NCBI GenBank assembly: GCA_913061005.1
Contig: CAJXSH010000002.1
Coordinates: 1 to 64,000, forward strand
DNA: 64,000 nt
Source: an uncultured Ectothiorhodospiraceae bacterium
GTDB lineage: Bacteria; Pseudomonadota; Gammaproteobacteria; Nitrococcales; Nitrococcaceae
Direction of reading: 5' to 3'
Shown one piece after another: positions 47,140-56,817 of this stretch. The position numbers and the translations under genes were made by a program. Positions within the stretch are counted from its first letter, which is position 1. Each line of letters starts with the position of its first letter. The notes under the pieces are model-generated. The model was not told where the DNA came from. It ran no database searches and saw only the letters and a program-made list of their open reading frames with translations.

Positions 47140-48280
47140 ACTGCGCCCCTGGCTGACCACCTGGCGACTCCCCGGCATCGGGCCGGTGGCCTTTCAAACC
47201 ATTCTCGAGGCCTTCGAGGAGCCGGCGGCCTATCTGGCCGCCACCCCGTCGGAGGGCCGTCGACGCGGTCTTGACGAGAAGATTGCCGAAGCCGTTGCCG
47301 GGCAGCAGGCCGTCCAGGCGGGGGTCGATAAGGATCTGGCCTGGCTCGAAGCGGCCGACGACCGCCATATCCTCACCCTGGCAGATCCGGCCTATCCCGC
47401 CCAGCTGCGACATATCGCCGACCCGCCGGCGGTGCTTTTTGTCCGTGGCCGGGTCGAGGCCCTGGGCGAGCCCCAGCTCGCCATGGTCGGCACCCGCAAC
47501 GCCTCGAAGAGCGGCAGCGATACGGCCGCGGATTTTGCCCGGCATCTGGCCGCCACCGGGCTTGTCATCACCAGCGGCCTGGCCCTCGGGATCGATGCCG
47601 TCGCCCATCGCGGCGCTCTGGATGCCGGCGGCCAGACCATCGCGGTGATGGGCACCGGACCTGAGCGTTTGTATCCGCGCGACAACCACGGCCTTGCGCA
47701 TGCCATTGCCGAGCAGGGCGCGGTGATCACCGAGATGCCCACCGGCACGCCCATGGACCGGGGGCTGTTTCCGCGTCGCAACCGGTTGATCAGCGGGTTG
47801 TCCGTGGGTGTGCTGGTGGTGGAGGCGGGTGCCCAGAGCGGCGCCCTTCAGACCAGCCGACGGGCCGTGGAACAAAACCGCGAGGTGTTCGCCATCCCGG
47901 GCTCCATTCACAGCCCCCTGGCCCGGGGCTGCAACCAGCTGATCCAGAACGGGGCCAAACTGGTGACAGCGGCACAGGATGTGGTCGACGAGCTGCGTCA
48001 CGTCCAGGGGGTGGATCTTCAAAAGACGGCTGCCGCCGATGCCCTTGCCATTGATGCCAGCACCGCCGGGGGCGGGGACTGGATCGATGAGGATCCGGCC
48101 TATGGCGCCTTGCTGGATGCCATGGGCTATGACCCGATTGGCTTCGACACCCTGGCCGAGCGGGTCGGATTGACGCCCGATATCCTTTCCTCCATGCTCC
48201 TGAGCCTGGAAATGTACGGGTACGTCGAGAGCAGTCACGGCGGCCGTTACACGCGAATCAGGCATCGGGCAGGCGGATGA
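47126..48280 (+). CDS. dprA: DNA-processing protein DprA
   Basis: 384 residues. The central Rossmann-like domain has MVGTRNASKSG, ITSGLALGIDAVAHRGAL, MGTGPERLYPRDN and FPRRNRLISGLS, the set that marks DprA/Smf. A C-terminal winged-helix-like part (about 315-384) ends YVESSHGGRYTRI. It loads RecA on incoming single-stranded DNA in natural transformation. It overlaps the upstream gene and smg. Confidence 0.95.
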   Translation: MDLDELRPWLTTWRLPGIGPVAFQTILEAFEEPAAYLAATPSEGRRRGLDEKIAEAVAGQQAVQAGVDKDLAWLEAADDRHILTLADPAYPAQLRHIADPPAVLFVRGRVEALGEPQLAMVGTRNASKSGSDTAADFARHLAATGLVITSGLALGIDAVAHRGALDAGGQTIAVMGTGPERLYPRDNHGLAHAIAEQGAVITEMPTGTPMDRGLFPRRNRLISGLSVGVLVVEAGAQSGALQTSRRAVEQNREVFAIPGSIHSPLARGCNQLIQNGAKLVTAAQDVVDELRHVQGVDLQKTAAADALAIDASTAGGGDWIDEDPAYGALLDAMGYDPIGFDTLAERVGLTPDILSSMLLSLEMYGYVESSHGGRYTRIRHRAGG

Positions 48281-48750
48281 AAGAAAACGTGTTCGACATC
48301 CTCATGTACCTGTTCGAGCACTATTTCCACGACGCTGTCCAGGTCGATCCCAACCGCGACGACATCGAGGCCGAGTTGCTGGGCGCGGGCTTTACCCGCT
48401 CGCGGGTCCACGATGCGCTCAACTGGATCGACGCCCTGGCCGAGCATCGCAGCATGCCCGAGCTGGGTCATGGACCGACCGCATTGCGGGTGTACACCCC
48501 CGCCGAGACCATGCGGCTGGATGCGGACTGTCAGGGTTTCATTCTGTATCTCGAGCAGATCGGCATCCTGACACCGGGCAATCGTGAAGTAGTGATCGAC
48601 CGGCTCATGGCACTGGACGAGGGACCCATCGATCTGGACACCCTCAAATGGGTGGTTTTAATGGTGCTGTTCAGTCAACCGGGACAGGAGGAAGCCTGTG
48701 CCTGGATGGAGAATCTGCTCTTTGAAAGCCCCAACCCGGTTACACACTGA
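48277..48750 (+). CDS. smg: Smg family protein (DUF494)
   Basis: 157 residues, acidic. It begins MKENVFDILMYLFEHYF and contains GFTRSRVHDALNWIDAL and LRVYTPAETMRLDADCQGFI. This is the Smg/DUF494 family usually placed between dprA and topA. Its role is not settled. It overlaps dprA by 4 bases. Confidence 0.93.
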   Translation: MKENVFDILMYLFEHYFHDAVQVDPNRDDIEAELLGAGFTRSRVHDALNWIDALAEHRSMPELGHGPTALRVYTPAETMRLDADCQGFILYLEQIGILTPGNREVVIDRLMALDEGPIDLDTLKWVVLMVLFSQPGQEEACAWMENLLFESPNPVTH

Positions 48751-48756
48751 GGATCC

Positions 48757-51147
48757 ATGGCCCACCATCTGGTAATCGTCGAGTCGCCGGCCAAGGCGAA
48801 GACCATCAACAAATACCTCGGCAGCGACTTCGAGGTGATGGCCTCCTACGGCCATGTGCGCGACCTGGTGGCCAAGGAAGGCGCCGTGGATCCGGCACAG
48901 GACTTCGCCATGAACTACACCGTGGTGGAGCGCAACGCCAAACACGTCGATGCCATCGCCAAGGCCGCCCGCAAGGCGGATTCTCTGTATCTGGCGACGG
49001 ACCCGGACCGCGAGGGCGAAGCCATCTCGTGGCATCTCTACGAATTGCTGCGCGACCGGGGCATCCTCGACGACAAACCGGTCCACCGGGTGGTGTTCTA
49101 CGAAATCACCCGCGATGCCATCCGCGAGGCAATCGAGCATCCGCGGGGGCTGTCGAACGACCTGGTCAATGCCCAGCAGGCCCGACGGGCGCTGGACTAT
49201 CTGGTGGGGTTCAACCTCTCGCCGTTGCTGTGGCGCAAGATCACCAGCGGGCTGTCGGCGGGCCGGGTCCAGTCGCCGGCGTTGCGCATGATCGTCGAGC
49301 GCGAGCTCGAGATCGAGGCCTTCGTCCCCAAAGAGTACTGGAGCATCCAGGCGGATCTACTGCAGTCGGCCCAGCCCTTCGTGGCCCGTCTCCAGCAACT
49401 GGACGGCACCAAGGTCGAGCAGTTCACCATCACCGATGAGGCGACAGCCAGCGATGCGGGCCGCCGCATCCTGGAAGCCGCCGGTGCCCCCGGGGATGCC
49501 CCCCTGGGCGAGCCCTTGCCCGAGTCGGGCCGGGGGATGCTCGAGGTCACCCGGGTCGAGAAAAAGCAGCGCCGCCGCAATCCACAGCCACCGTTTATCA
49601 CCTCGACGCTGCAACAGGAGGCCTCGCGCAAGCTGCGCTTCTCGGCGCAGCAGACCATGCGGGTGGCTCAGCAGCTTTATGAAGGGGTGGACACCGGCAG
49701 CGGCACCGTCGGGTTGATCACCTACATGCGGACCGACTCGGTCAACCTCTCCCAGGAGGCGATCCAGAGCCTGCGCGGGGTGATCGCCGATCGTTTTGGT
49801 GAGGACAAGCTCCCCAGGAGCCCGCATCAGTACCGAACCAAGGCCAAGAACGCCCAGGAGGCCCACGAGGGGATCCGTCCGACCGACGCGGCCCGGCACC
49901 CGGAGTCGCTCAAGGCCTCGCTCAGCGACGATCAGTACCGGCTCTACGATTTGATCTGGAAGCGCACCGTGGCCTGTCAGATGATCCACGCCACCATCGA
50001 CACCGTCTCGGTGGACCTGGCAGCCGGCCAGACGGCGATTTTCCGCGCCAGCGGCTCGACCATCCGCGATCCGGGATTCATGGCGGTCTACAACGAAGGC
50101 CAGGATGATGGCGCCGCCGATGGCGGTGAAAAGATCCTGCCCCCGCTTGCCGAGGGCGATCGCATCCCGATGACCGCACTGCGGCCGGAACAGCATTTTA
50201 CCGAGCCGCCGCCGCGCTACTCCGAGGCCAGCCTGGTTCGGGCCCTCGAGGAATACGGCATTGGTCGGCCCTCCACCTATGCGTCGATCATCTCGACGCT
50301 ACAGGCGCGCAATTACGTCACCCTGGAAAACCGGCGCTTCAAGCCCACTGATACCGGACGGGTCGTGACCAAGTTCCTCACCGAGCATTTCGACCGTTAC
50401 GTGGACTACGACTTCACCGCCCGGCTCGAAGACCGGCTCGATGCCATCTCGCGCGGCGAGAACGACTGGGTCCCGGTGCTGCGTGAATTCTGGGAGCCCT
50501 TCCGCGAGCGGGTCGAAGAAAAGCAGCAGGTCTCGCGGGGCGAGGTGATGAAAGCCCGAGAGCTGGGCACCGACCCCAAGAGCGGCCGCCCGGTGACCGC
50601 CCGCCTGGGGCGCTACGGCCCATTCGTGCAGATCGGCACCCGCGAGGACGAGGAAAAGCCCCGATTCGCCAGCCTGCGGCCGGGTCAGAGCATCGACACC
50701 ATCAGCCTGGACGAGGCGCTCGCGCTTTTCACGTTGCCGCGCGATCTGGGGACAACGCCGGATGGCCTGCCCCTTAGCGCCAACATCGGCCGCTTCGGCC
50801 CGTATGTCCGCTTTGGCGATCAATTCGCGTCGCTCAAAAAAGACGACGACCCGTACACCATTGACCGGGATCGGGCACTGGAGCTGGTGGAAGAGAAAAA
50901 GGAAAACATCGCCAAGCGCACGATCCAGTCCTTTGACGATGGCGCGCTGACCGTGATGAAGGGGCGCTTTGGCCCTTACATCACCGACGGCCGCAAGCGA
51001 GCCCGGGTACCCAAGGACCGGGATGCCGCCGAGTTGAGTCGCGACGAGTGCGCGGCACTGATCGCCGAGGCCCCCGAGCCCAAGGGACGGGGCCGCAGTG
51101 GCGGCAAAAAGGCCGGCTCGCGCAGCAAGCGGCAGTCCGCCTCTTAG
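48757..51147 (+). CDS. topA: DNA topoisomerase I
   Basis: 796 residues. The TOPRIM domain at the start (VIVESPAKAKTINKYLG, then DPDREGEAISWHL) is followed by the catalytic core with active-site Tyr323 in TYMRTDSVNLS and HEGIRPTD. Later parts are RYSEASLVRALEEYGIGRPSTYASI and repeated Topo_C modules (ARLGRYGPFVQIG, ANIGRFGPYVRFG, GRFGPYITDG), ending in a basic Lys/Arg/Gly tail. No four-cysteine zinc finger is present: the C-terminal third has no CxxC pair, unlike E. coli TopA (865 residues). It relaxes negative supercoils. Confidence 0.96.
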   Translation: MAHHLVIVESPAKAKTINKYLGSDFEVMASYGHVRDLVAKEGAVDPAQDFAMNYTVVERNAKHVDAIAKAARKADSLYLATDPDREGEAISWHLYELLRDRGILDDKPVHRVVFYEITRDAIREAIEHPRGLSNDLVNAQQARRALDYLVGFNLSPLLWRKITSGLSAGRVQSPALRMIVERELEIEAFVPKEYWSIQADLLQSAQPFVARLQQLDGTKVEQFTITDEATASDAGRRILEAAGAPGDAPLGEPLPESGRGMLEVTRVEKKQRRRNPQPPFITSTLQQEASRKLRFSAQQTMRVAQQLYEGVDTGSGTVGLITYMRTDSVNLSQEAIQSLRGVIADRFGEDKLPRSPHQYRTKAKNAQEAHEGIRPTDAARHPESLKASLSDDQYRLYDLIWKRTVACQMIHATIDTVSVDLAAGQTAIFRASGSTIRDPGFMAVYNEGQDDGAADGGEKILPPLAEGDRIPMTALRPEQHFTEPPPRYSEASLVRALEEYGIGRPSTYASIISTLQARNYVTLENRRFKPTDTGRVVTKFLTEHFDRYVDYDFTARLEDRLDAISRGENDWVPVLREFWEPFRERVEEKQQVSRGEVMKARELGTDPKSGRPVTARLGRYGPFVQIGTREDEEKPRFASLRPGQSIDTISLDEALALFTLPRDLGTTPDGLPLSANIGRFGPYVRFGDQFASLKKDDDPYTIDRDRALELVEEKKENIAKRTIQSFDDGALTVMKGRFGPYITDGRKRARVPKDRDAAELSRDECAALIAEAPEPKGRGRSGGKKAGSRSKRQSAS

Positions 51148-51152
51148 CCGTC

Positions 51153-51743
51153 ATGACGCCGTCTGCCGTGCGGCTACGCCGCATCCGTGACCAGATCCTT
51201 GCCGGCGGCGTGGGCGCCTACCCCACCGAAGGCGTCTGGGGACTTGGCTGCGACCCGCTCAACGAGACCGCCATCCGGCGGATCATCCGGCTCAAGGGCC
51301 GGGGCAGCGAGAAAGGCCTGATCGTCATCGCTGCTGGCATGGACCAGCTCGACGGGCTGGTGCGCTGGCCGACCCGTCCGTCCGTCCGTCAGGGCCTGGC
51401 GGAGACCTGGCCCGGCCCGGTGACCTGGGTGATGGAAGCGGCTGCGGATCTGCCAGCAATACTGACCGGCGGACGCCCCACCATCGCCGTGCGCGTCACC
51501 CATCATGCGCCGGTAATCAGCCTCTGCCGTGCGGCGGGAACGGCGCTTGTCTCGACCAGCGCCAATTTCTCGGGCCGTCCGGCGCGCAAGCGCCGCTGGC
51601 AGGTCATGAAGGATTTCGGATCCAATCTGGATTGGCTGCTGCCGGGACCGCTCGGGGGCCAACGAGGGCCGTCAGAAATACGCGACGCCGAAACCGGTCG
51701 TGTATTGCGGGCCGCCGCGCCGGCACCCGCCGATCGCCCATAA
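51153..51743 (+). CDS. tsaC: Threonylcarbamoyl-AMP synthase (Sua5/YciO/YrdC family)
   Basis: 196 residues. Landmarks are GVGAYPTEGVWGLGCDP, LKGRGSEKGLIVIAA, ETWPGPVTWVME and ALVSTSANFSGRPA. It makes threonylcarbamoyl-AMP for t6A tRNA modification. It lies 5 bases after topA, in the usual tsaC position; the downstream aroE or hemF gene often seen in related genomes is absent, replaced by the formate dehydrogenase locus. The frame is open upstream inside topA but without homology. Confidence 0.93.
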   Translation: MTPSAVRLRRIRDQILAGGVGAYPTEGVWGLGCDPLNETAIRRIIRLKGRGSEKGLIVIAAGMDQLDGLVRWPTRPSVRQGLAETWPGPVTWVMEAAADLPAILTGGRPTIAVRVTHHAPVISLCRAAGTALVSTSANFSGRPARKRRWQVMKDFGSNLDWLLPGPLGGQRGPSEIRDAETGRVLRAAAPAPADRP

Positions 51744-51776
51744 AAAACGGCCGATCCCGCAGGGGCATCGGCCGTT
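51742..51776 (-). terminator. Rho-independent terminator ending the formate dehydrogenase operon
   Basis: A 10-bp stem (AACGGCCGAT / ATCGGCCGTT, 51746-51776) with an 11-base loop, followed leftward by a run of T residues. It lies 34 bases after the last formate dehydrogenase gene and just past the tsaC stop, so it separates two converging units. The T-run exists only leftward. Confidence 0.85.
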
Positions 51777-51810
51777 GATATCCTCCCGCCGTGACGGCCG
51801 GGGGCTTCGA

Positions 51811-52890
51811 TCAGCCGCTTGTCGGCGCGCCCGAGTCCCGGTTGACAGCAACGCCCTTGGTCAGGCCAATCTCGTCGGCATCGATCTCCTGATCCTTGAC
51901 CTCTTCGTACCAGAGATCGTGATGCTGCTTGGCCCACTCGACGCTGGTGTAGCCGGTGGTCATGCCGTCGATGGCCCCTTCCGTGCCCAGAGTGCCGATG
52001 TAGGCATGGCCAAAGAAAAGACTGATCCAGAGAATGGCTGCCACGGCGTGGACCAACTGGGCCTGCTGCATGGTCTCGCGGGTCTGGCCCCAGATCGGAA
52101 AGTCCAGCACCACACCGGTCACACAGACCGCACCGCCGACAAAGACGATGAACCAGAACCAGACCTTCTCGCCGCCGTTCATCCGGCCCGCCGACGGGTG
52201 TTTGCCCTTGATAAAGCCGCCGCCGGCCTTGAACCACTCGAGGTCGGTCTTGTTGGGGATGTTATGCCAGGCCCAGGCAAGCGCCATGATGCCAACGCAG
52301 ATGGTAAAAAACGGCCCCACGTAGTTGTGGGTCATCATCGCCCCCGAGGCATAGGCCGCAAAGCCCTCCGGGCCGAACACCGGAATCATCACCGCCCGGC
52401 CGAAAAGCAGGCTCAGACCCGTGATCGAGAGCACGATAAAAAGCGTTGCCGTGGTCCAGTGCAACACCCGCTCCCAGAGCTTCCAGCGCGGGACGACCCG
52501 TCCGGAGGGCGCATGGTCGAGCTTGTGGCGGCCACCAATGAAAAACACCAGGGCGATGGCCACCAGCGCCGCGCCCATGACCCAGGGCATAATGCTGGCC
52601 ACTGGCCCGTTGCGCAGCTGGCGGTAGTTTTCACCACCGTTCTGGATGAGCACGCCGGTTTCGTTGCCCTGGATGGTGGTTACACCCCCGTTGCCCTCGC
52701 GGACGTCCCGCCAGGTGGTCTCGGAGCGCGGATTGACCTCCTCAAAGCTCTGGGCGCCGGCGATCTCGACAAAGAGATAGCCAGTCAGTGGCGCCACCAT
52801 GGCCCCCAGGCCGATGAGCAGCAGGCTCCAAAGCATGATGCGCCGGTGAATCCGGCGGCTTCGTGCCTTTGCGTGATCCTGATCTTTCAT
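51811..52890 (-). CDS. Formate dehydrogenase gamma subunit, cytochrome b
   Basis: 359 residues, a membrane cytochrome b556 of the FdnI/FdoI family with a longer periplasmic N-terminal part. Helices fall near 22-40, 105-130, 145-175, 195-220, 255-275 and 290-315. Heme-ligand histidines sit in RVLHWTTATLF, MMTHNYVGPFF, WAWHNIPN and LVHAVAAILWISLFFGHAYIG. It passes electrons from the iron-sulfur subunit to quinone. ATG 52890 is chosen because GGAGG lies 8 bases before it; a second ATG five codons earlier carries that site inside its frame. Confidence 0.9.
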   Translation of the reverse strand: MKDQDHAKARSRRIHRRIMLWSLLLIGLGAMVAPLTGYLFVEIAGAQSFEEVNPRSETTWRDVREGNGGVTTIQGNETGVLIQNGGENYRQLRNGPVASIMPWVMGAALVAIALVFFIGGRHKLDHAPSGRVVPRWKLWERVLHWTTATLFIVLSITGLSLLFGRAVMIPVFGPEGFAAYASGAMMTHNYVGPFFTICVGIMALAWAWHNIPNKTDLEWFKAGGGFIKGKHPSAGRMNGGEKVWFWFIVFVGGAVCVTGVVLDFPIWGQTRETMQQAQLVHAVAAILWISLFFGHAYIGTLGTEGAIDGMTTGYTSVEWAKQHHDLWYEEVKDQEIDADEIGLTKGVAVNRDSGAPTSG

Positions 52891-52945
52891 TTCTGCATCC
52901 TCCATGCAGCGCCCCTGAGGGACACCGCGGAATCACGATGCCGCA

Positions 52946-53167
52946 TCAGCGGTCGGTCTGACCGGTCTGAAAGCGGTTCTGCAGCTTGGCCTCAAGCTCG
53001 TCGGTGCCCGATCGGGCAAGAAGCGGGTCTTCTTCGCCTTTGTAGACACCGGGGTCGTACAAGGTGACTTCGCCCGGATCTTCATAGCAGCCGCTCAGCC
53101 CCAACAGGGCGATCGCGAGCACCGCAGCGGCCGCCAGGCGACCGGATCGGGAATGACTGTGGCTCAT
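52946..53167 (-). CDS. Small lipoprotein of the formate dehydrogenase locus
   Basis: 73 residues. The signal LAAAAVLAIALLGLSGC gives a lipobox with Cys27. The mature part is short and acidic (YEDPGEVTLYDPGVYKGEEDPLL). It lies between the iron-sulfur and cytochrome b subunit genes and is transcribed with them. It may help assemble or tether the enzyme; no family is recognised. Confidence 0.7.
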   Translation of the reverse strand: MSHSHSRSGRLAAAAVLAIALLGLSGCYEDPGEVTLYDPGVYKGEEDPLLARSGTDELEAKLQNRFQTGQTDR

Positions 53168-53199
53168 CGCGACAACCTCTTTACCGCGGGAGGCGGGCG

Positions 53200-53790
53200 T
53201 CATACGCCCGCTCCGTAGGCCTTGTCCCAACCCCAGGTCTGCGGGCGACCGGCACGACGCATCACGCGTTCGCGGTAGATGTCCGCCACCATATCGCCGT
53301 CGCCGGCGAGCAGGGCCTTGGTCGAACACATCTCGGCACAGGCCGGCAATTTGCCCTCGGCGACCCGGTTGGCGCCGTACTTGGTGTACTCGGCGTCGCT
53401 GTTATCGGCATCCGGGCCACCAGCACAGAACGTGCACTTATCCATTTTGCCGCGCACGCCGAAGGCTTCCTGCTGCGGATACTGCGGCGCGCCGAAGGGA
53501 CAGGCGTAGAAGCAGTAACCACAGCCGATGCACAGGTCCTTGTCGTGCAGCACGATGCCGTCATCGGTGGTGTAGAAGCAGTCCACCGGGCAGACCGCGG
53601 CACAGGGTGCATCGGTGCAGTGCATGCACGCCACGGAGATGGATTTCTCACCCGGGACGCCGTCGTTGAGGGTCACCACCCGACGACGGTTCACGCCCCA
53701 TGGCACTTCGTTTTCGTTCTTGCAGGCCGTGACACAGGCGTTGCACTCGATACACCGCTCAGCGTCACACAGGAATTTCATTCGGGCCAT
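53200..53790 (-). CDS. fdh3B: Formate dehydrogenase iron-sulfur subunit (FDH3 beta type)
   Basis: 196 residues with four [4Fe-4S] sites. Clusters are formed by C13/16/19/23, C55/58/63/67 and C87/90/93/97, with C119/122 and a later pair (PACAEMC). It carries electrons from the molybdenum site to the cytochrome b. No signal peptide: it is exported with the catalytic subunit by hitch-hiking on its twin-arginine signal. It lies directly after the catalytic gene. Confidence 0.92.
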   Translation of the reverse strand: MARMKFLCDAERCIECNACVTACKNENEVPWGVNRRRVVTLNDGVPGEKSISVACMHCTDAPCAAVCPVDCFYTTDDGIVLHDKDLCIGCGYCFYACPFGAPQYPQQEAFGVRGKMDKCTFCAGGPDADNSDAEYTKYGANRVAEGKLPACAEMCSTKALLAGDGDMVADIYRERVMRRAGRPQTWGWDKAYGAGV

Positions 53791-53818
53791 TTTGGCTCTC
53801 CTTTAGACGTTTCCCGCC

Positions 53819-56803
53819 TCAGGCGGCGCGGATCTGGCACAACGTCGACTTGGTCTCCTGCATCTGGGTGACCGAGTCGTATCCGTAGGTGGTGGCGGTG
53901 TTACAGGCCTCGCCCCGGATATGCGGCGCGGTGCCTTCGGGGTAACGATCCACCAGGTCTTCACCCTGGAAGTGCCCACCAAAGTGGAACGGCGTCCAGA
54001 CCGTGCCGCGCGGCACCCGCTCGGTGACCATGGCCTGGATCTTGATGCTGCCGCCCTCCGGGCCATCCAGCCAGACCGTCTGGCCGTCCTTGAGGCCGCG
54101 GTCGTTGGCATCCGCCGGATGGATTTCGACGAACATCTCCTGCTGCAGCTCGGCCAGCCACGGATTGGACCGGGTCTCCTCGCCGCCGCCCTCGTACTCG
54201 ACAAGCCGTCCGCTGGTGAAAATCAGCGGGAAGTCCTTCGAGTAGTCCTCGGCCTGAATCGACCCGTAACGGGTCGGCAGACGGTACGAGGCCCGGACAT
54301 CGTCGTAGGTCGGATACTGGGCGACCAGATCGTACCGCGGCGTGTAGAGCGGCTCGCGATGGACCGGAATCGGATCCGGGAACTGCCAGACCTCGCAGCG
54401 GGCCTTGGCGTTGCCAAACGGGGCACAGCCATGGTCGATGGCCACCCGCTGGATGCCGCCCGAGAGATCAGTCTTCCAGTTAACGCCATCGAGCTGCTCG
54501 AGGATGGCCTCATCGGCCATACGCAGGTTGCTCGGCAGGTCGCTGGCCCGGACGCCGGCCACACCGGCGATCACCTCGAGCTCCTCACGCCGCAGGTCGG
54601 TATGCCAGCCCAGCTGACGCAGGATGCCGAAGGTGAACTCGGGGTAGCCGTCGGTGAGCTCTGAATCCACCGAGTACGAACCATCCGCCAGCAGGCTTTC
54701 GCCATCACGCTCGACACCAAAGCGGGCGCGGAAGGTCAGGCCGCCATCCTTGACCGGCTGACTCGGGTCGTAGAGCACATGGGTGCCCGGGTGACCCATC
54801 TCCGGCGTGCCCCAGCAAGGCCATGGCAGACCGTAGTAGTCGCCATCGCAGGGACCGCCCACCGCACGCAGGCTGGTGGTATCGAAGGTGTGCTTGTTCT
54901 CCAGATGGAGCTTGAGCCGCTCGGGGCTCTGGCCGGTGTAGCCGATGGTCCAGGTGCCGCGGTTGATCTCGCGCAGCGTGTCCTCGGGACTCGGCAGGTC
55001 CTCGCCCTCGATGGCGATGTTCTTGAACATCTGATCCTCGAAGCCGAACTTACGGGCAAAGAGATAGAGGATCTGGGCGTCGGTCTTGGACTCGAACAGC
55101 GGCTCCACCACCTGCTCGCGCCACTGGATGGAGCGGTTGGAGGCGGTGACCGAACCCCGCTGCTCGAACTGCGTGGTCGTTGGCAGCAGGTAGACACCGT
55201 CGGTGCGCTCGCTCATGACCGCCAGATGGGTCGGGTAGGGGTCGGAGACCACCACCATTTCGAGCTTCTCGATGGCCTCTTTCATGTCCACGCCGCGGGA
55301 CTGGGAGTTCACCGCATGCCCCTGGAAGAAGACCGCACGGACGTTGTCCCGCTGACTGAGGTTGGACGGATCCTCAAGGATGCCATCGATCCAGCGCGAC
55401 ACCGGCATGCCCGGAATGTGCATGGGGCTTGTCATGTTGCCGCCGCCGGCATCGTACTCGGCGCTGTCGAACCGGCCCTTGAGATACTCGAAGTCCACGT
55501 CCCAGACCCGGGCCCAATGGCGCCAGGCCCCCTCGGACAGGCCGTAGTAGCCCGGCAGGGTGTGGCAGTTGGGGCCGACGTCCGTGGCACCCTGCACGTT
55601 GCAGTGACCGCGGAAGATATTGGCACCACCACCGGAGACACCGATGTTGCCGAGCGCCAGCTGCAGCACGCAGTAGGCACGGGTGTTGTTGTTGCCGATG
55701 TGATGCTGGGTCCCGCCCATGCACCAGACAATGGTCCCGGGCCGGTTCTCGGCCAGGGTCTTGGCGGCCTGGTACATCTGATCCTCGGGCACACCGGCCA
55801 CATCCTCGACGCGCTCGGGCGTCCAGTGGGCGACCTCTTCGCGCACCTTCTCCAGGCCGTAGACCCGCTGACGGATGTACTCGCGGTCTTCCCAGCCGTT
55901 TTCGAAGATGTGCCACAGCAGCCCCCAGATGAAGGGCACGTCGGCCCCGGAACGGATGCTGATGTGCTGATCGGCGTGGGCGGCGGTGCGGGTGAATCGC
56001 GGATCGACCACGATCATCTTGGCGCCGTTTTCCTTGGCCCGGAGGATATGCTGCATCGACACCGGATGCGCCTCGGCGGCATTACTGCCGACAAAGATCA
56101 TCGACTTGGCGTTGTGCATGTCGTTGTAGCTGTTGGTCATCGCCCCGTAGCCCCACGTGTTGGCGACGCCGGCCACAGTGGTGGAGTGGCAGATCCGGGC
56201 CTGATGGTCGATGTTGTTCGTCCCCCAGAAGGCCACGAACTTGCGCTGCAGGTAGCTGCCCTCGTTATTGGATTTGGATGAACCACACCACCAGACGCTG
56301 TCCGGACCGGACTCCTCGCGGATCTGCATGAACTTGTCACCGATCTCGTTGACCGCGTCTTCCCAGCTCATGCGCCGCCAGCGACCGCCCTCGAGCTTCA
56401 TCGGGTACTTGACCCGCTTCTCGCCGATGCCGTGCTCACGCAGCGACGCGCCCTTGGCGCAATGGGCGCCCAGGTTGATGGGCGAGTCGAAGTCGGGCTC
56501 CTGCCCGGTCCACACCCCGTTCTGCACCTCGGCGATGACGCTGCAGCCCACCGAGCAGTGGGTGCAGACCGAGCGCTTGATCTCGACCGGCACGCCTTCC
56601 TTGCGGGAATGCTCGCCGGTGGCCGCCTCGGCGCGACGCATCATCGTCGGTGACAGTGCCGCCCCGACTGCCGCTGCGCCGGCGGTGAGCCCCGACCGGC
56701 GCAGGAAGGTGCGACGATCCATGGCGGTGTAGAAGATGCTGGGAAATGCGCCAGCGCCTTTCTGGGTACTCTGCGAATCGATCGACTTTTTGATGAGCTT
56801 CAT
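53819..56803 (-). CDS. fdhA: Formate dehydrogenase catalytic subunit, molybdopterin type
   Basis: 994 residues. A twin-arginine signal (DRRTFLRRSGLTAGAAAVGAAL, about 29-50) targets it for Tat export. A [4Fe-4S] site uses C80, C83, C87 and C115. The metal ligand is Cys205 in ARICHSTTVAG, where selenocysteine enzymes have Sec; His206 follows as usual. Downstream are GAMTN, NAAEAHPV, GGTQHHIGNN and a C-terminal molybdopterin-dinucleotide domain. It oxidises formate to CO2 in the periplasm. ATG 56803 has a GGAGG ribosome-binding site; an in-frame ATG 27 codons later would keep the signal. Confidence 0.93.
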   Translation of the reverse strand: MKLIKKSIDSQSTQKGAGAFPSIFYTAMDRRTFLRRSGLTAGAAAVGAALSPTMMRRAEAATGEHSRKEGVPVEIKRSVCTHCSVGCSVIAEVQNGVWTGQEPDFDSPINLGAHCAKGASLREHGIGEKRVKYPMKLEGGRWRRMSWEDAVNEIGDKFMQIREESGPDSVWWCGSSKSNNEGSYLQRKFVAFWGTNNIDHQARICHSTTVAGVANTWGYGAMTNSYNDMHNAKSMIFVGSNAAEAHPVSMQHILRAKENGAKMIVVDPRFTRTAAHADQHISIRSGADVPFIWGLLWHIFENGWEDREYIRQRVYGLEKVREEVAHWTPERVEDVAGVPEDQMYQAAKTLAENRPGTIVWCMGGTQHHIGNNNTRAYCVLQLALGNIGVSGGGANIFRGHCNVQGATDVGPNCHTLPGYYGLSEGAWRHWARVWDVDFEYLKGRFDSAEYDAGGGNMTSPMHIPGMPVSRWIDGILEDPSNLSQRDNVRAVFFQGHAVNSQSRGVDMKEAIEKLEMVVVSDPYPTHLAVMSERTDGVYLLPTTTQFEQRGSVTASNRSIQWREQVVEPLFESKTDAQILYLFARKFGFEDQMFKNIAIEGEDLPSPEDTLREINRGTWTIGYTGQSPERLKLHLENKHTFDTTSLRAVGGPCDGDYYGLPWPCWGTPEMGHPGTHVLYDPSQPVKDGGLTFRARFGVERDGESLLADGSYSVDSELTDGYPEFTFGILRQLGWHTDLRREELEVIAGVAGVRASDLPSNLRMADEAILEQLDGVNWKTDLSGGIQRVAIDHGCAPFGNAKARCEVWQFPDPIPVHREPLYTPRYDLVAQYPTYDDVRASYRLPTRYGSIQAEDYSKDFPLIFTSGRLVEYEGGGEETRSNPWLAELQQEMFVEIHPADANDRGLKDGQTVWLDGPEGGSIKIQAMVTERVPRGTVWTPFHFGGHFQGEDLVDRYPEGTAPHIRGEACNTATTYGYDSVTQMQETKSTLCQIRAA

Positions 56804-56817
56804 CTCGCCGCCTCCAT

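Noticed and set aside
56185..56193. Selenocysteine at the formate dehydrogenase metal ligand
   Set aside because: The codon at residue 205 is an ordinary cysteine codon and the frame has no internal TGA.
54779..56281. Long open frame opposite the formate dehydrogenase catalytic gene
   Set aside because: Antisense shadow; the leftward protein has all family motifs.
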